Of a DNA stretch of 64,000 nt, positions 51,444 to 63,818 are shown one piece after another. Each line of letters starts with the position of its first letter. Position 1 is the first letter of the stretch. Under the pieces are notes generated by a model. The model ran no database searches. It was not told the origin of the DNA and worked only from the letters and a program-made list of their open reading frames with translations. Source of the stretch: JALYZC01 sp963725645. GTDB taxonomy: Bacteria > Actinomycetota > Thermoleophilia > Solirubrobacterales > Solirubrobacteraceae. The translations under genes were made by a program, and so were the position numbers. The DNA is taken from positions 1-64,000 of the forward strand of contig CAVRZD010000004.1 of NCBI GenBank assembly GCA_963725645.1, given 5' to 3'.

Positions 51444-52331
51444 ATGCGCCAAAGCGTGCGCGGAACCTCGACCAACGACGCATTGAGAGGATGCGTTTCG
51501 AACGGCAAGGCCTGGGGTTCGGCCGAGAGGATCGCGCAGCGCCTCGGCCGGGGCTATCTCCGCGGGTTGCACCGAGGGGTCTACGCGGTCGGGTATCGAC
51601 AGCTACGGCGGGAAGGCCGCCTACTCGCAGGCGTTCTGGCCTGCGGGCGCGACGCGGTTCTGAGCCACCGGTCGGCAGCCGCGCTGTGGGATCTTCGTCC
51701 CACGACGCGTCCGACGATCGACGTCACGGCGCCGCGAACACGGCACCGCCGACGCGGGATCGACCTTCACCTCTCTCGACGCCTCGAGCCCGATCAGCGA
51801 ACCGTCGTTGAGGGGATCCCGTGCACCACCGTCGCGCGCACCCTCGTCGACCTCGCCGCCGTCCTCGAGAGGACGGGCCTCGAGCGAGCCTGGGCCCGCG
51901 CCGCGATGCTCGGTCTCCTCGATGTCCGGCACGTCCAGCAGGTGCTGGCGAGCGGGCACGGCCGCCGCGGCGCGGGCGTCGTACGAAAGCTGCTCGCCGA
52001 GGAAGGCGCCGACGTGGTCACCCGCAGCCAGCTCGAGAAGCGCTTTCTCACGCTGTGTCGAGCCGCTGCGCTGCCGCTCCCGGAGGTCAACAACCGCGTC
52101 GAGGCCAACGGCGCCATGTACGAGGTCGATTTCCTCTGGCGTGAGCAGCGCCTCGTCGCCGAGACCGACGGCTGGGGCTCGCACCACACCCGCGCGGCAT
52201 TCGAGTCCGACCGCCGCCGCGACGCCGACCTCCTCGTCGCCGGCCTCCGGGTCGTGCATTTCACCTGGCGGCAGGTCAGCCGCGAGGCGCGTGCTGTTGA
52301 GGCAACGCCGGCCAGGCTGCTCAATGCCTGA
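51444..52331 (+). CDS. AbiEi-antitoxin-like/DUF559 protein
   Basis: The 295-residue protein joins an N-terminal winged-helix-like AbiEi region ending in [15 protein letters not shown] (about 40-54) to a middle part with [13 protein letters not shown] and [15 protein letters not shown] (about 125-139). A C-terminal Vsr/DUF559 nuclease-like domain has [20 protein letters not shown] (about 230-249) and [17 protein letters not shown]. The N-terminal 30 residues match the family poorly, so a start error or small frameshift near 51500 is possible. Such proteins are multi-copy in many actinobacteria. No partner toxin gene is adjacent, so a toxin-antitoxin role is unproven. Confidence 0.7.
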   Translation: MRQSVRGTSTNDALRGCVSNGKAWGSAERIAQRLGRGYLRGLHRGVYAVGYRQLRREGRLLAGVLACGRDAVLSHRSAAALWDLRPTTRPTIDVTAPRTRHRRRGIDLHLSRRLEPDQRTVVEGIPCTTVARTLVDLAAVLERTGLERAWARAAMLGLLDVRHVQQVLASGHGRRGAGVVRKLLAEEGADVVTRSQLEKRFLTLCRAAALPLPEVNNRVEANGAMYEVDFLWREQRLVAETDGWGSHHTRAAFESDRRRDADLLVAGLRVVHFTWRQVSREARAVEATPARLLNA

Positions 52332-52342
52332 GCAACCAGGCC

Positions 52343-53911
<1,569 letters not shown>

Positions 53912-53944
53912 GGGGCGCCGGAGTCTAGCCGTCCGCCGGTGGCG

Positions 53945-54604
53945 TCAGGACCGCGAGAACGGGCGGTGATGGGCCGCGCCGAGGTGGTCGAGCACGTCCG
54001 CGAGGACGCCCGCGGCGCGGTCGGCGTCCAACTCCGGCTCCTCGGCCGGCGGCGGCGCGGACGGGGCGGGCCGCTCGGGGAAGCGGCACGCGACGACCGC
54101 GTGCACGACCCGCAGCTCGTAGGGCTCCGGGGGCGGGGCCGGCTCGGGCTCGGGCTCCACGGGCAGCTCGGGCTCGGGGGCGGCGGCGCGGCGGAACAGG
54201 CGGGTGAAGAAGCCCGGACGCGGGGCAGGCGCCTCCTCCGCGGGCTCGGGCTCCGGCTCAGGCTCGGGCTCGGGGGGCGGCTCGATCCGCACGATCTCCT
54301 CGTCCACCACCGCAACGGCGTAGTCGACGTGCTCGGGCGGCTCCGGCACCGGGAGCGGCTCGGGCTCCGGAACGGTGATCCGGGCGCTCAGCGACACCTG
54401 CGTGCCCCAGCCCGATGCGGCGATCGTCACGGTCCCGCGCACCTGCTCGCCCTCCCAGGCCACCGTGGTCTCGGGCTCGGTCCTCGTGATCCGGATCTCG
54501 CCGAACTCCCCGAGGTGGCCGGAGAGCGACTCGGGGTCGCTGAGCTCGGCCCACAGCTCCGGCGGGGACTTCACGAGGGTGCGATGCGCCTGGACCTCGG
54601 CCAT
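53945..54604 (-). CDS. SRPBCC-like protein with Pro-Glu repeat tail
   Basis: The 219-residue protein has a short N-terminal SRPBCC-like part ([20 protein letters not shown], about 6-25, and [19 protein letters not shown]). After about residue 75 it becomes dominated by Pro-Glu-Pro repeats ([16 protein letters not shown]). An interposed basic helix ([11 protein letters not shown]) and a C-terminal helical piece ([20 protein letters not shown]) follow. The helical end could be an interaction motif. The function is unknown. The repeats look like an extended, disordered spacer. Confidence 0.6.
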   Translation of the reverse strand: MAEVQAHRTLVKSPPELWAELSDPESLSGHLGEFGEIRITRTEPETTVAWEGEQVRGTVTIAASGWGTQVSLSARITVPEPEPLPVPEPPEHVDYAVAVVDEEIVRIEPPPEPEPEPEPEPAEEAPAPRPGFFTRLFRRAAAPEPELPVEPEPEPAPPPEPYELRVVHAVVACRFPERPAPSAPPPAEEPELDADRAAGVLADVLDHLGAAHHRPFSRS

Positions 54605-54662
54605 CGCACTCCGATTCGCCCGTGCCCGCGCGATCCCTTCCGATGTTCTCGGACGGGCGACG

Positions 54663-55160
54663 CTATGTGAACACGCCGCGCGCGCCGAGCACCATCAAGA
54701 GGACGCTGACGAGCACGAGCAGGCTGGACAACGCCCCCACCCGGGCGACCTGAACAGCGAGGGCCTCGTACTCCTCGCTCAACTTGCCGGCCGCGAGATC
54801 ACGTTCAGCCAGCTCGCCGAGCCGTCGTTCCCGCGGGGAGAAGAACGCGCCGCCGAGGCCCAGGAGCACGAGGATGGCGAGCAGGCCGAACCCCACCCAC
54901 CAGTCCTTCATGTCGAAGGGGCCGTCGCTGGACAGCGCGAGGTAGAGGCCGGCGAGCAGCACGATCGCGGCCGACGGCGTGATGATCTTCTTCCCGATCT
55001 CCCCCTGTAGGCGGTGCAGCCAGGGGAGCTTGTCCGGCGCCGTCCGCGTCGTCAGCGGCACGATCAGCGGGTACACGAACGTCACGCCGAACGCCGTGAC
55101 GACGGTGGCGATGTGGATGAAGACGACGATGTCGTAGAAGCGCAGCGCGGTGGCAAACAT
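54663..55160 (-). CDS. DUF2269-like integral membrane protein
   Basis: The 165-residue protein has four hydrophobic helices: YDIVVFIHIATVVTAFGVTF (about 9-28), IITPSAAIVLLAGLYLAL, WWVGFGLLAILVLLGLGGAF and LSSLLVLVSVLLMVLGA. An acidic/basic loop (SPRERRLGELAERDLA) lies before the last. The helix-1 His and the overall plan match DUF2269-type proteins. No enzymatic motif is seen. Confidence 0.7.
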   Translation of the reverse strand: MFATALRFYDIVVFIHIATVVTAFGVTFVYPLIVPLTTRTAPDKLPWLHRLQGEIGKKIITPSAAIVLLAGLYLALSSDGPFDMKDWWVGFGLLAILVLLGLGGAFFSPRERRLGELAERDLAAGKLSEEYEALAVQVARVGALSSLLVLVSVLLMVLGARGVFT

Positions 55161-55190
55161 GAGGCGGCACCCTAGCGGGCGCCGCGGCGC

Positions 55191-56804
<1,614 letters not shown>

Positions 56805-56814
56805 GTGCCAGAGG

Positions 56815-57516
56815 TTACTTCGCGAGGCCCGCGGGACGGCACGTCGCGGTGCGGTGGAACGGCCCGTCGGAGAGCTCGATGAGCTCGAGGCCCGCCACCG
56901 CGAGCATGCCGCGGAGGCCCGACGGCGTGATGCCCCACCACCAGTTGGCGTAGCCGGCCTCGGGCTCGAAGGGCGTCGTGACGCCGGTCCGCTCGCCCGG
57001 CCGGACCGCGGCGTAGTCGGCACGCCCGGCGGCGTCGAGCGCGGGGTACAGGACGCAGGCCCCCGGGAGGCCCGGGACCTCCGGCAGGGTCTCGGTCGAC
57101 AGCAGGAGCGTCTCGCCGGTCAGCTCGCGCAGGCGTCGGAGCGTGAGCATCGGGTCCGGCACGTGGTAGAGCACGCCGTAGCACCACACGACGTCGTGCC
57201 GGCCGGCCTCGGCGATGGTCGCCGGGTCATGCACGTCGCCCTGCACGAAGCGCACGCCCGACGACCGACGCGCGTGCTCGGCCTCGAACTGCGGCGTCGG
57301 CGCCATGACATCGATGCCCGTGACCCGCGTCGCGCCGGCGTCCTCGGCGAGGAAGGCGATGCCGCCGTGCACGTTCCACATGCAGCCCACATCCAGGAAG
57401 CTGCGGCCCGGCGCATGTCGGCGCACGAGGTCCTCGCGCGGGCGCTCGCCGCCGCGGCGCAGCCGGCGGCGCCGCAGCCGCCCCGCCGTGACCAGTGCGC
57501 GCGCCAGCAGGGGCAT
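56815..57516 (-). CDS. Class I SAM-dependent methyltransferase
   Basis: The 233-residue protein begins with a basic helix (RLRRRRLRRGGERP). SAM motif I is FLDVGCMWNVHGG (about 39-51), motif II is RVTGIDVM, a later VRFVQGDVHD, and motif IV is DVVWCYGVLYHVPDP (about 107-121). The Cys in the Gly-rich loop replaces the usual Gly. The methyl acceptor is unknown. It is divergent from selA, with 20 bases between starts. Confidence 0.8.
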   Translation of the reverse strand: MPLLARALVTAGRLRRRRLRRGGERPREDLVRRHAPGRSFLDVGCMWNVHGGIAFLAEDAGATRVTGIDVMAPTPQFEAEHARRSSGVRFVQGDVHDPATIAEAGRHDVVWCYGVLYHVPDPMLTLRRLRELTGETLLLSTETLPEVPGLPGACVLYPALDAAGRADYAAVRPGERTGVTTPFEPEAGYANWWWGITPSGLRGMLAVAGLELIELSDGPFHRTATCRPAGLAK

Positions 57517-57536
57517 CGCGCGGCACAATAGTCAGC

Positions 57537-58919
57537 GTGTCCGCTTCCGATGACCTCCGGGACACCCTACGCCGGCTGCCCTCGGTGGAGGAGCTCGCCG
57601 GGCGGCTGCCGGCGTCCCACGCGCCCGCGGTGGCGGCGGCCCGCGAGGCGATCGACGCGCGGCGCGCCGAACTGCTGGCCGGCGACGCCGGCGACGCCGA
57701 TCTGGTGGCGCGCGCCCGCGCCGCGCTCGCGCGCGGAGAGCGGCCGTCGCTGCGCCGGGTGCTCAACGCCACCGGCGTGATCGTCCACACCAACCTCGGG
57801 CGCGCACCGCTGGCGGTCGAGGCGCGGGCCGCCGCGGCCCGTGCGGGCGAGGGCTACGCCAACCTCGAGCTCGACCTGGACGCCGGGCGGCGGGGATCGC
57901 GGCAGGCGCACGTGGGGCGCCTGCTGTGCGAGCTGACCGGTGCCGAGGCCGCGCTCGCCGTCAACAACGGCGCCGCGGCGGTGCTGCTCGCGGCCGCGGC
58001 CCTCGCGGGTCCACGCGATCCGGGCGCGGAGCCCGGCCGCGACGTCATCGTCTCCCGCGGCCAGCTCGTCGAGATCGGGGGAGCGTTCCGCGTCCCCGAG
58101 GTCGTCGCGCAGTCCGGCGCGCGGCTGGTCGAGGTCGGGACCACGAACCGCACCCGCCTCGAGGACTACGAGCGGGCGATCGGCGTGGACACCGGCGCGA
58201 TCCTCCGGGCCCATCCCTCGAACTTCCGCACGCTCGGGTTCACGGCCGAGGTCGAGATCGAGGCGCTGTGCGCGCTCGGGCCACCGGTGATCGACGACCT
58301 CGGCTCCGGCGCGCTCGCCGAGGGGGTGGCCGCGCTGCGCGACGAGCCGCCCGTGCGCCGCTCCGTGCTCGCGGGCGCGGCGCTCACCTGCTTCTCGGGG
58401 GACAAGCTGCTCGGCGGCCCCCAGGCCGGGCTGCTGGTCGGGGGCGCGGACGCGGTCGCGGCCACGCGCGATCACCCCCTCGCGCGTGCGATGCGGATCG
58501 ACAAGCTGTCCCTCGCCGCGCTGGAGGCGACCCTGCGGCTGTACCGGGACCCGGCTCGCGCCCGGCGCGAGATCCCGGTCCTGGCGATGCTCGAGGCCTC
58601 CGAGGAGGTGCTGGACGCGCGGGCCCGGCGGCTGGCGGCGGCGATCGCCCACGGCGGCGTGGAGGTCACCCGCGCCGTCGCGAAGGTCGGCGGCGGCGCG
58701 CTCCCGCTGCTCGAGCTCGAGGGCCCGGTGGTCGCGGTCGACCCCGGCGCGCAGGGGGCGGACGCGCTCGCGGCCCGGCTGCGGGCCGGGGACGAGCCGG
58801 TCGTCGGGCGGGTGCAGGGTGGCCGCCTGCTGCTGGACCCGCGCACCCTGACCGATGAGGAGGCCGAGGCCGCGGGGGCACGGGTCGGCGCGGCTCTCCG
58901 CATGCCACCCGATGGGTGA
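57537..58919 (+). CDS. selA: L-seryl-tRNA(Sec) selenium transferase
   Basis: The 460-residue protein starts at the GTG at 57537. LNATGVIVHTNLGRAPLA (about 79-96), LTGAEAALAVNNGAAAV and the PLP lysine in FSGDKLLGGPQAG (about 290-302) identify SelA. It converts Ser-tRNA(Sec) to Sec-tRNA(Sec) with selenophosphate on a large ring assembly. The stop overlaps the selB start by 8 bases. Neither selC (tRNA-Sec) nor selD is visible in the window. Confidence 0.95.
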   Translation: MSASDDLRDTLRRLPSVEELAGRLPASHAPAVAAAREAIDARRAELLAGDAGDADLVARARAALARGERPSLRRVLNATGVIVHTNLGRAPLAVEARAAAARAGEGYANLELDLDAGRRGSRQAHVGRLLCELTGAEAALAVNNGAAAVLLAAAALAGPRDPGAEPGRDVIVSRGQLVEIGGAFRVPEVVAQSGARLVEVGTTNRTRLEDYERAIGVDTGAILRAHPSNFRTLGFTAEVEIEALCALGPPVIDDLGSGALAEGVAALRDEPPVRRSVLAGAALTCFSGDKLLGGPQAGLLVGGADAVAATRDHPLARAMRIDKLSLAALEATLRLYRDPARARREIPVLAMLEASEEVLDARARRLAAAIAHGGVEVTRAVAKVGGGALPLLELEGPVVAVDPGAQGADALAARLRAGDEPVVGRVQGGRLLLDPRTLTDEEAEAAGARVGAALRMPPDG

Positions 58920-60438
58920 CACCCCTACCGCGCCGACCCAGCCCCCGCTGACACTCGGGACCGCTGGACACATCGATCACGGCAAGACAGCCTTGATCAA
59001 TGCGCTCACCGGGTACAACACCGATCGCCTGCCGGAGGAGCGGTCGCGCGGAATCTCGATCGAGCTCGGCTACGCCCGGCTCGACCTGCCCTCCGGCCGC
59101 CGTGTGTCGGTCGTGGACGCGCCGGGGCACGAGCGCTTCGTGCGCACGATGGTCGCCGGCGCGACGGGCATCGACCTGTTCCTGATGGTCGTTGCCGCCG
59201 ACGACGGGGTGATGCCGCAGACCCGCGAGCACGCCGCCGTCCTGCGCGGCCTCGGGATCGAGCGGGGCGTGGTCGCCGTCACGAAGGCCGACCTCGCGGA
59301 CCCCGCTCCGGCCGCGCGGGAGGCGGGCGCGCTGCTGCCGGACGCCGAGGTGGTCGCCGTGTCCTCCCGCACGCGCGACGGGCTGGAGGAGCTCGTGGCC
59401 GCGCTCGAGCGGGTGGCCGCCCGGCTGCCCGGCCGCGCGGCGGCGGGCGACGGTGACGAGCCGCGGTTGCACGTCGACCGCGTCTTCACGATCACGGGCG
59501 CCGGGACCGTCGTGACCGGCACCCTGTGGTCGGGGGCGGTCGCCAGCGGTGACGAGGTGACGGTCCTGCCCGGCGGGCTCAAGGCGCGTGTGCGCGCCGT
59601 CCAGGTCCACGACGAGCCGGTGCCGCGCGCCGTCGCCGGGCAGCGTGTGGCCCTCAATCTCGCCGGCGTCGCGATCGACGAACTGCGGCGCGGGGACGTC
59701 GTGTCGAGCCGCGGCGCGACGCTCGCGCCGACGTACGTGCTCGACGCCGCGCTCGATCTCGACGGCGGGGAGCGCCCGGTGGAGCACGGCGCCCGCGTGC
59801 AGGTCCATCACGGCACGCGCGAGGCGCCGGCACGCCTGGCCGAGCTGGGCGGCCGCTTCTGGCAGGTGCGCCTCGAGCAGCCGCTCGTGCCGGCACCGGG
59901 CGACCGGCTGGTCGTGCGACGCATCGCCCCGCCGGACACGCTGGGCGGGGGCGTCGTGCTCGACGCGCACGCGCGCAAGCACGGCCCGGGCCGGGACGTG
60001 CTCGCCCGGCTCGCGCGTCTGGAGCGCGGCGAGCCCGAGCCCGCGGTTGCACCCGCGCCGGCCTCGGCGCCAGTCACACCCGAGCCGCCGCCGCTGTCAC
60101 CCGCCGCGCTGGCGCTCGAGACGCGTCTCCGCGAGGCCTGGCTGGAGCCACCGATCGAGGCGGAGCTCGGCCCCGATTCCGCCGAGCTCCCGGCACTGCG
60201 GCGCGCCGGCAGGGCGATCCGCGTCGGGGCCGCGCTGCACTACCACCCCGACGCGCTGGCCGAGGCCGAGCGCCGCGTGCGCGTCCTGGCCGCCGAGCAC
60301 GGCGAGGTCACGATCGCCCGGCTGCGCGACGACCTCGGGACGTCTCGCAAGTTCGCGCAGGCGCTGCTCGAGCACTTCGACGGCGCGAAGCTCACGCGCA
60401 GGGTGGGCGATGCCCACGTCCTGCGCCGGGGTGCCTAG
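58912..60438 (+). CDS. selB: Selenocysteine-specific elongation factor, short form
   Basis: The 508-residue protein has GTPase motifs [16 protein letters not shown] (about 21-36), DAPGHERFV (about 68-76) and TKAD (about 125-128). Beta domains II and III follow to about residue 360. Only about 110 residues of winged-helix sequence remain after a Pro/Ala linker, against about 230 in E. coli SelB. They resemble the last two repeats, including [15 protein letters not shown] and [10 protein letters not shown] at the RNA-binding end. It would carry Sec-tRNA to UGA codons with a SECIS hairpin. Loss of the first two winged helices is inferred from length. Confidence 0.93.
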   Translation: MGDTPTAPTQPPLTLGTAGHIDHGKTALINALTGYNTDRLPEERSRGISIELGYARLDLPSGRRVSVVDAPGHERFVRTMVAGATGIDLFLMVVAADDGVMPQTREHAAVLRGLGIERGVVAVTKADLADPAPAAREAGALLPDAEVVAVSSRTRDGLEELVAALERVAARLPGRAAAGDGDEPRLHVDRVFTITGAGTVVTGTLWSGAVASGDEVTVLPGGLKARVRAVQVHDEPVPRAVAGQRVALNLAGVAIDELRRGDVVSSRGATLAPTYVLDAALDLDGGERPVEHGARVQVHHGTREAPARLAELGGRFWQVRLEQPLVPAPGDRLVVRRIAPPDTLGGGVVLDAHARKHGPGRDVLARLARLERGEPEPAVAPAPASAPVTPEPPPLSPAALALETRLREAWLEPPIEAELGPDSAELPALRRAGRAIRVGAALHYHPDALAEAERRVRVLAAEHGEVTIARLRDDLGTSRKFAQALLEHFDGAKLTRRVGDAHVLRRGA

Positions 60439-60968
60439 ACCGCGCCGCCCGCCGCCGGCGGCGCCGTGGGATCGAGGGCCTCCTCGCCCACCGCCTCCCG
60501 GGCCAGGTACTCCTCGATGTCCATCGGCTTGTCGCGCAGGCGCTCCGCGACGGCCAGCAGCGCCGACATGCTGGAGACCTCCTCGACCTGCTCCTTGATG
60601 AACCACTGCATGAACTGCTCGCCGGCGTAGTCGCCGGCGTCGCGGGCCGACTGGGCGAGCGCCCCGATCTGCGCGGACACGCGCCGCTCCTGGTCGAGCG
60701 CGAGCGCCACCGGCTCGACCACGTCGGCGAACTCGGTGCGCGGCGCCTCGACGCCGGGGATGCGCGGCTGCTCGCCGGCGTCGAGCAGGTACTGGACCAT
60801 CATCAGCGCGTGGTTGCGCTCCTCGACCGCCTGCCGGTAGAAGAAGGCGGCCAGGCGCGGGAGCGTCTCGGCGTCGTAGTGGACGGCGACCGCGACGTAC
60901 TGCTGCGAGGCGGCGAACTCGTAGGCGATCTGCTCGTTGAGCTTGTCGGCGAAGCTGCTCGCGGCCAT
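60435..60968 (-). CDS. Ferritin (non-heme)
   Basis: The 177-residue four-helix protein has ferroxidase ligands visible: Glu in [19 protein letters not shown] (about 11-29), Glu-Glu-Arg-Asn-His (about 50-54), a Glu near [13 protein letters not shown], and KEQVEEVSS (about 130-138). It stores iron in the cytoplasm as a 24-mer. The C-terminal extension ([11 protein letters not shown]) is Ala/Pro-rich. Its stop overlaps selB by four bases on the opposite strand. Confidence 0.93.
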   Translation of the reverse strand: MAASSFADKLNEQIAYEFAASQQYVAVAVHYDAETLPRLAAFFYRQAVEERNHALMMVQYLLDAGEQPRIPGVEAPRTEFADVVEPVALALDQERRVSAQIGALAQSARDAGDYAGEQFMQWFIKEQVEEVSSMSALLAVAERLRDKPMDIEEYLAREAVGEEALDPTAPPAAGGAV

Positions 60969-61037
60969 GAACGCCGGATCCTATCCGTCGAGGCACGGGG
61001 TCAACCGCCGGGGTGCGCGGTTAACATCCCGGTCGCT

Positions 61038-61985
61038 ATGGCTACCTGCCTGGTCACGGGCGGCGCCGGCTTCCTGGGTTCCCACCTGTGCGACGAGCTG
61101 CTCCGTCGCGACCACCGCGTCATCTGCGTGGACAACCTCGAGACCGGCTCGCTCGCCAACATCGAGCACATCCGCAGCCCGGACTTCGTCCACCTCAACC
61201 TCGACATCATCGAGCCCTACTTCGTCGACGAGCCGATCGACTTCGTCTACCACCTGGCCTCGCCGGCGTCGCCGATCGACTACTTGCGGCTGCCGCTGCA
61301 CACGCTCAAGGTCGGCTCCCACGGCACGCACCACACGGTCGGCCTCGCCAAGCACAGGCGCGCGCGCTTCTTGATCGCCTCGACGTCCGAGGTCTACGGC
61401 GACCCGCAGGTCCATCCGCAGCCTGAGTCCTACTGGGGCCACGTCAACCCGATCGGCCCGCGCGGCGTCTACGACGAGGCCAAGCGCTACGCCGAGGCGC
61501 TGACGATGGCCTACCACCGTCAGCAGGGCGTGGACACGGCGATCGTGCGGATCTTCAACACGTATGGCTCGAGAATGAGACCGCACGACGGCCGCGCCAT
61601 CCCGACGTTCCTGCGCCAGGCGCTTCAGGACCGGCCGCTCACGGTATTCGGCGACGGCACGCAGACGCGGTCCTTCTGCTTCGTCTCCGACCTGATCGAC
61701 GGGATCATCAGGTTGGCCGAATCGGGGTACCACTCGCCCGTGAACATCGGGAACCCGAACGAGTTCACGCTGCTGGAGCTGGCCGAGGCGGTGATCGAGG
61801 TGACCGAGTCCCGCTCGGAGATCGTCTACGAGGCGCTGCCGACCGACGATCCGCAGGTGCGCCAGCCGGACATCACGCTGGCGCGCGAAGTGCTTGGATG
61901 GGAGCCAAAGGTGGAGCTGAGGGAGGGGCTCCGCCGGACCATCGAGGAGGCAGGGGCCGAGGCGTTGGTGGGCGCCTCGAGCTAA
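61038..61985 (+). CDS. NAD-dependent UDP-glucuronate decarboxylase-like SDR
   Basis: The 315-residue protein opens [20 protein letters not shown] with GxxGxxG at about 8-14. [10 protein letters not shown] (about 117-126) supplies catalytic Ser, and Tyr-x-x-x-Lys is YDEAKR (about 147-152). [20 protein letters not shown] (about 173-192) and [11 protein letters not shown] (about 212-222) match the UXS branch, which makes UDP-xylose from UDP-glucuronate. A UDP-sugar epimerase role is less likely from these motifs. It heads a likely surface-polysaccharide cluster with the sugar transferase 95 bases downstream. Confidence 0.85.
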   Translation: MATCLVTGGAGFLGSHLCDELLRRDHRVICVDNLETGSLANIEHIRSPDFVHLNLDIIEPYFVDEPIDFVYHLASPASPIDYLRLPLHTLKVGSHGTHHTVGLAKHRRARFLIASTSEVYGDPQVHPQPESYWGHVNPIGPRGVYDEAKRYAEALTMAYHRQQGVDTAIVRIFNTYGSRMRPHDGRAIPTFLRQALQDRPLTVFGDGTQTRSFCFVSDLIDGIIRLAESGYHSPVNIGNPNEFTLLELAEAVIEVTESRSEIVYEALPTDDPQVRQPDITLAREVLGWEPKVELREGLRRTIEEAGAEALVGASS

Positions 61986-62079
61986 CGGCCGCGGCGCACC
62001 ACCCCTTCAAGGCCATGTCCCCACGCGCAACACCGCTACTTGGCCGTGCGACGCCCGTTGAAGGCAGGGGAAGGAGCTG

Positions 62080-63637
62080 ATGGAGGTCGGCGACGTCAAG
62101 GTGGAATCCGGCGCCCGGAAGGGCGCGCCACAGGCCACGGGCAACGGCTCGGTGGCCCCGGGCCCCGATCAGGGGCCCGAGCTGCGCCTGCCGCGGAGTG
62201 ACGTACGCCGCAAGCGCCCGCCGGCGCTCTCCTTCCTGCTGCGCATGGAGACGGTGCGGACGCTCGGCCGCATCGGCTTGCTGCTGGCGCTGGACTTCGC
62301 GGGGGTCTTCCTCGCGATCTACACGGCGCTGAGCATCAAGGCGGCGGCGCTCGACGACTTCGATGCGCATGCGATCTTCACCACGACGCGCCACACCGTC
62401 GCCTTCGCGTACCTGGTGACCGCGCTGCTCTTCGCGCGCTCCGCGCTCTACGCCAACCGCGCGCAGCGGCCCGGGCTGTCGCGGATCGTCGCCTGCCTGT
62501 TCCAGGTCGCCGTCGTGGCCCTGATCTTCGCGGTCGTCAACGGCGAGCACTTCTCCTCCTTCTACACTCTTCTACGGCTCCTTCTTCTTCGCGGTCGTAT
62601 ACGTCGGGTCGCTGCGCGCGATCTACGAGCGGGCGACCGGCGCGCTCCTGCGCGCGGCGGGCTACCGGCGCCGCACGGTGCTGGTGGGCTCGGGCAAGCA
62701 GATCGAGGCGGTCGCGCACGCGCTCGCCAACGGCGGCCACGCGATCGAGGTGGTCGGCTACGCCTCGCTCACGCCGCGCCCTGCGAACGGGCTGAGGTCG
62801 CTGGGCGCGGTCGAGGACCTCCCGGCGGTGCTCGAGCGCGAGCGCGTGGACGAGGTCCTGATCGCCGACCCGGACTTCCCCGAGCAACACGGGGTCGAGC
62901 TCGTGGACGAGTGCCACCGCCTCGGCGTCAAGGTGCGCGTGGCACCCTCGACGATGGAGCTGCTCGTGCACCGGGGAGAATTCGTGCCCGGCCAGTCGGT
63001 GCCGCTGTTCGAGCTCACCCCGCCGGTGTTCGAGGGCATCGACTACGCGGTCAAGCGGACGTTCGACTTCGTCGGCGCCACGGTGCTGCTGGTCGTGCTG
63101 AGCCCCGTGCTGCTGCTGATCGCGCTGGCCGTGCGGCTGTCGTCGCGCGGGCCCGTCCTGTACCGCTCCCTGCGCCCCGGTATCGGCGGCGAGCCCTTCC
63201 CCTGCATGAAGTTCCGCACCATGTACTCCGGCGCGCACGACGAGCAGCGCGACCTGGAGTCGCTCAACGAGGCCTCCGGGGCGCTGTTCAAGATCCGCGA
63301 CGACCCGCGGCTGACCGCCGTCGGCCGCCTCCTGCGGCGCTTCTCGCTCGACGAGCTGCCCCAGCTCCTCAACGTGCTGCGCAGGGAGATGTCGCTGGTC
63401 GGACCGCGCCCGTTGCCGCTGCGCGACTTCGAGAAGCTCGAGGACTGGCACAAGAAGCGCTACCTGGTCCTCCCGGGCATCACGGGGCTGTGGCAGGTGT
63501 CGGGCCGTTCGGAGCTCGACTTCGACGAGCTCGTCCGGCTCGACTTCCTCTACCTCGAGCGCTGGTCTGTGTCGCTGGACCTGACCATCCTGCTCAAGAC
63601 CGTGCCGGCAGTCCTCACCCGGCGCGGCGCGTTCTGA
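62080..63637 (+). CDS. Polyprenyl-phosphate sugar phosphotransferase (frameshifted)
   Basis: A ribosome site GGGGAAGGAG precedes the ATG at 62080. Residues about 60-170 carry four hydrophobic helices (LGRIGLLLALDFAGVFLAIY and others). The frame shifts near 62568 (one extra base). The next frame runs through a Rossmann-like CoA-binding-type region (TVLVGSGKQIEAVAHALANG) and a fifth helix. The PF02397-type catalytic domain follows, with MKFRTMYSGAHDE, DDPRLTAVGRLLRRFSLDE and MSLVGPRPLP. Such WcaJ/CpsE-like enzymes load the first sugar phosphate onto undecaprenyl phosphate. The joined protein is about 518 residues, normal for the family. Confidence 0.88.
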
Positions 63638-63818
63638 CCACCGCGCGGCTCTCCCGCCACTACGCGAAGTTGTGCGACCTGCACGACTTCGAGGACCCGG
63701 CGCTACTGGACGTCCTGCGATCGATCCTGCCCGAGCGCGATCCGCTCGCGCACATCGAGCGCAAGGCCTGGGAGTTCGCCATGCTGGCCCTGTTCCTCGA
63801 GGACGTCGGGCGCCTGCA
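63638..63818 (+). pseudogene. N-terminal fragment of a class I methyltransferase
   Basis: After the sugar transferase stop, about 60 codons read RLSRHYAKLCDLHDFEDPAL and IERKAWEFAMLALFLEDVGR. This is the leader of SAM methyltransferases found in polysaccharide clusters. The text should continue into the SAM motif VLxVGAG. Instead it ends near 63818, and the following plus-strand bases are the antisense of a different gene. The start is unclear; no ATG or GTG lies at the head of this frame. The gene is broken by the junction described in the findings. Confidence 0.5.

Noticed and set aside
61986..62079. Inverted pair cttcaa...ttgaag as a terminator between the SDR and sugar transferase genes
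   Set aside because: The arms are short, about 50 bases apart and not followed by a T-run; chance similarity is likely.
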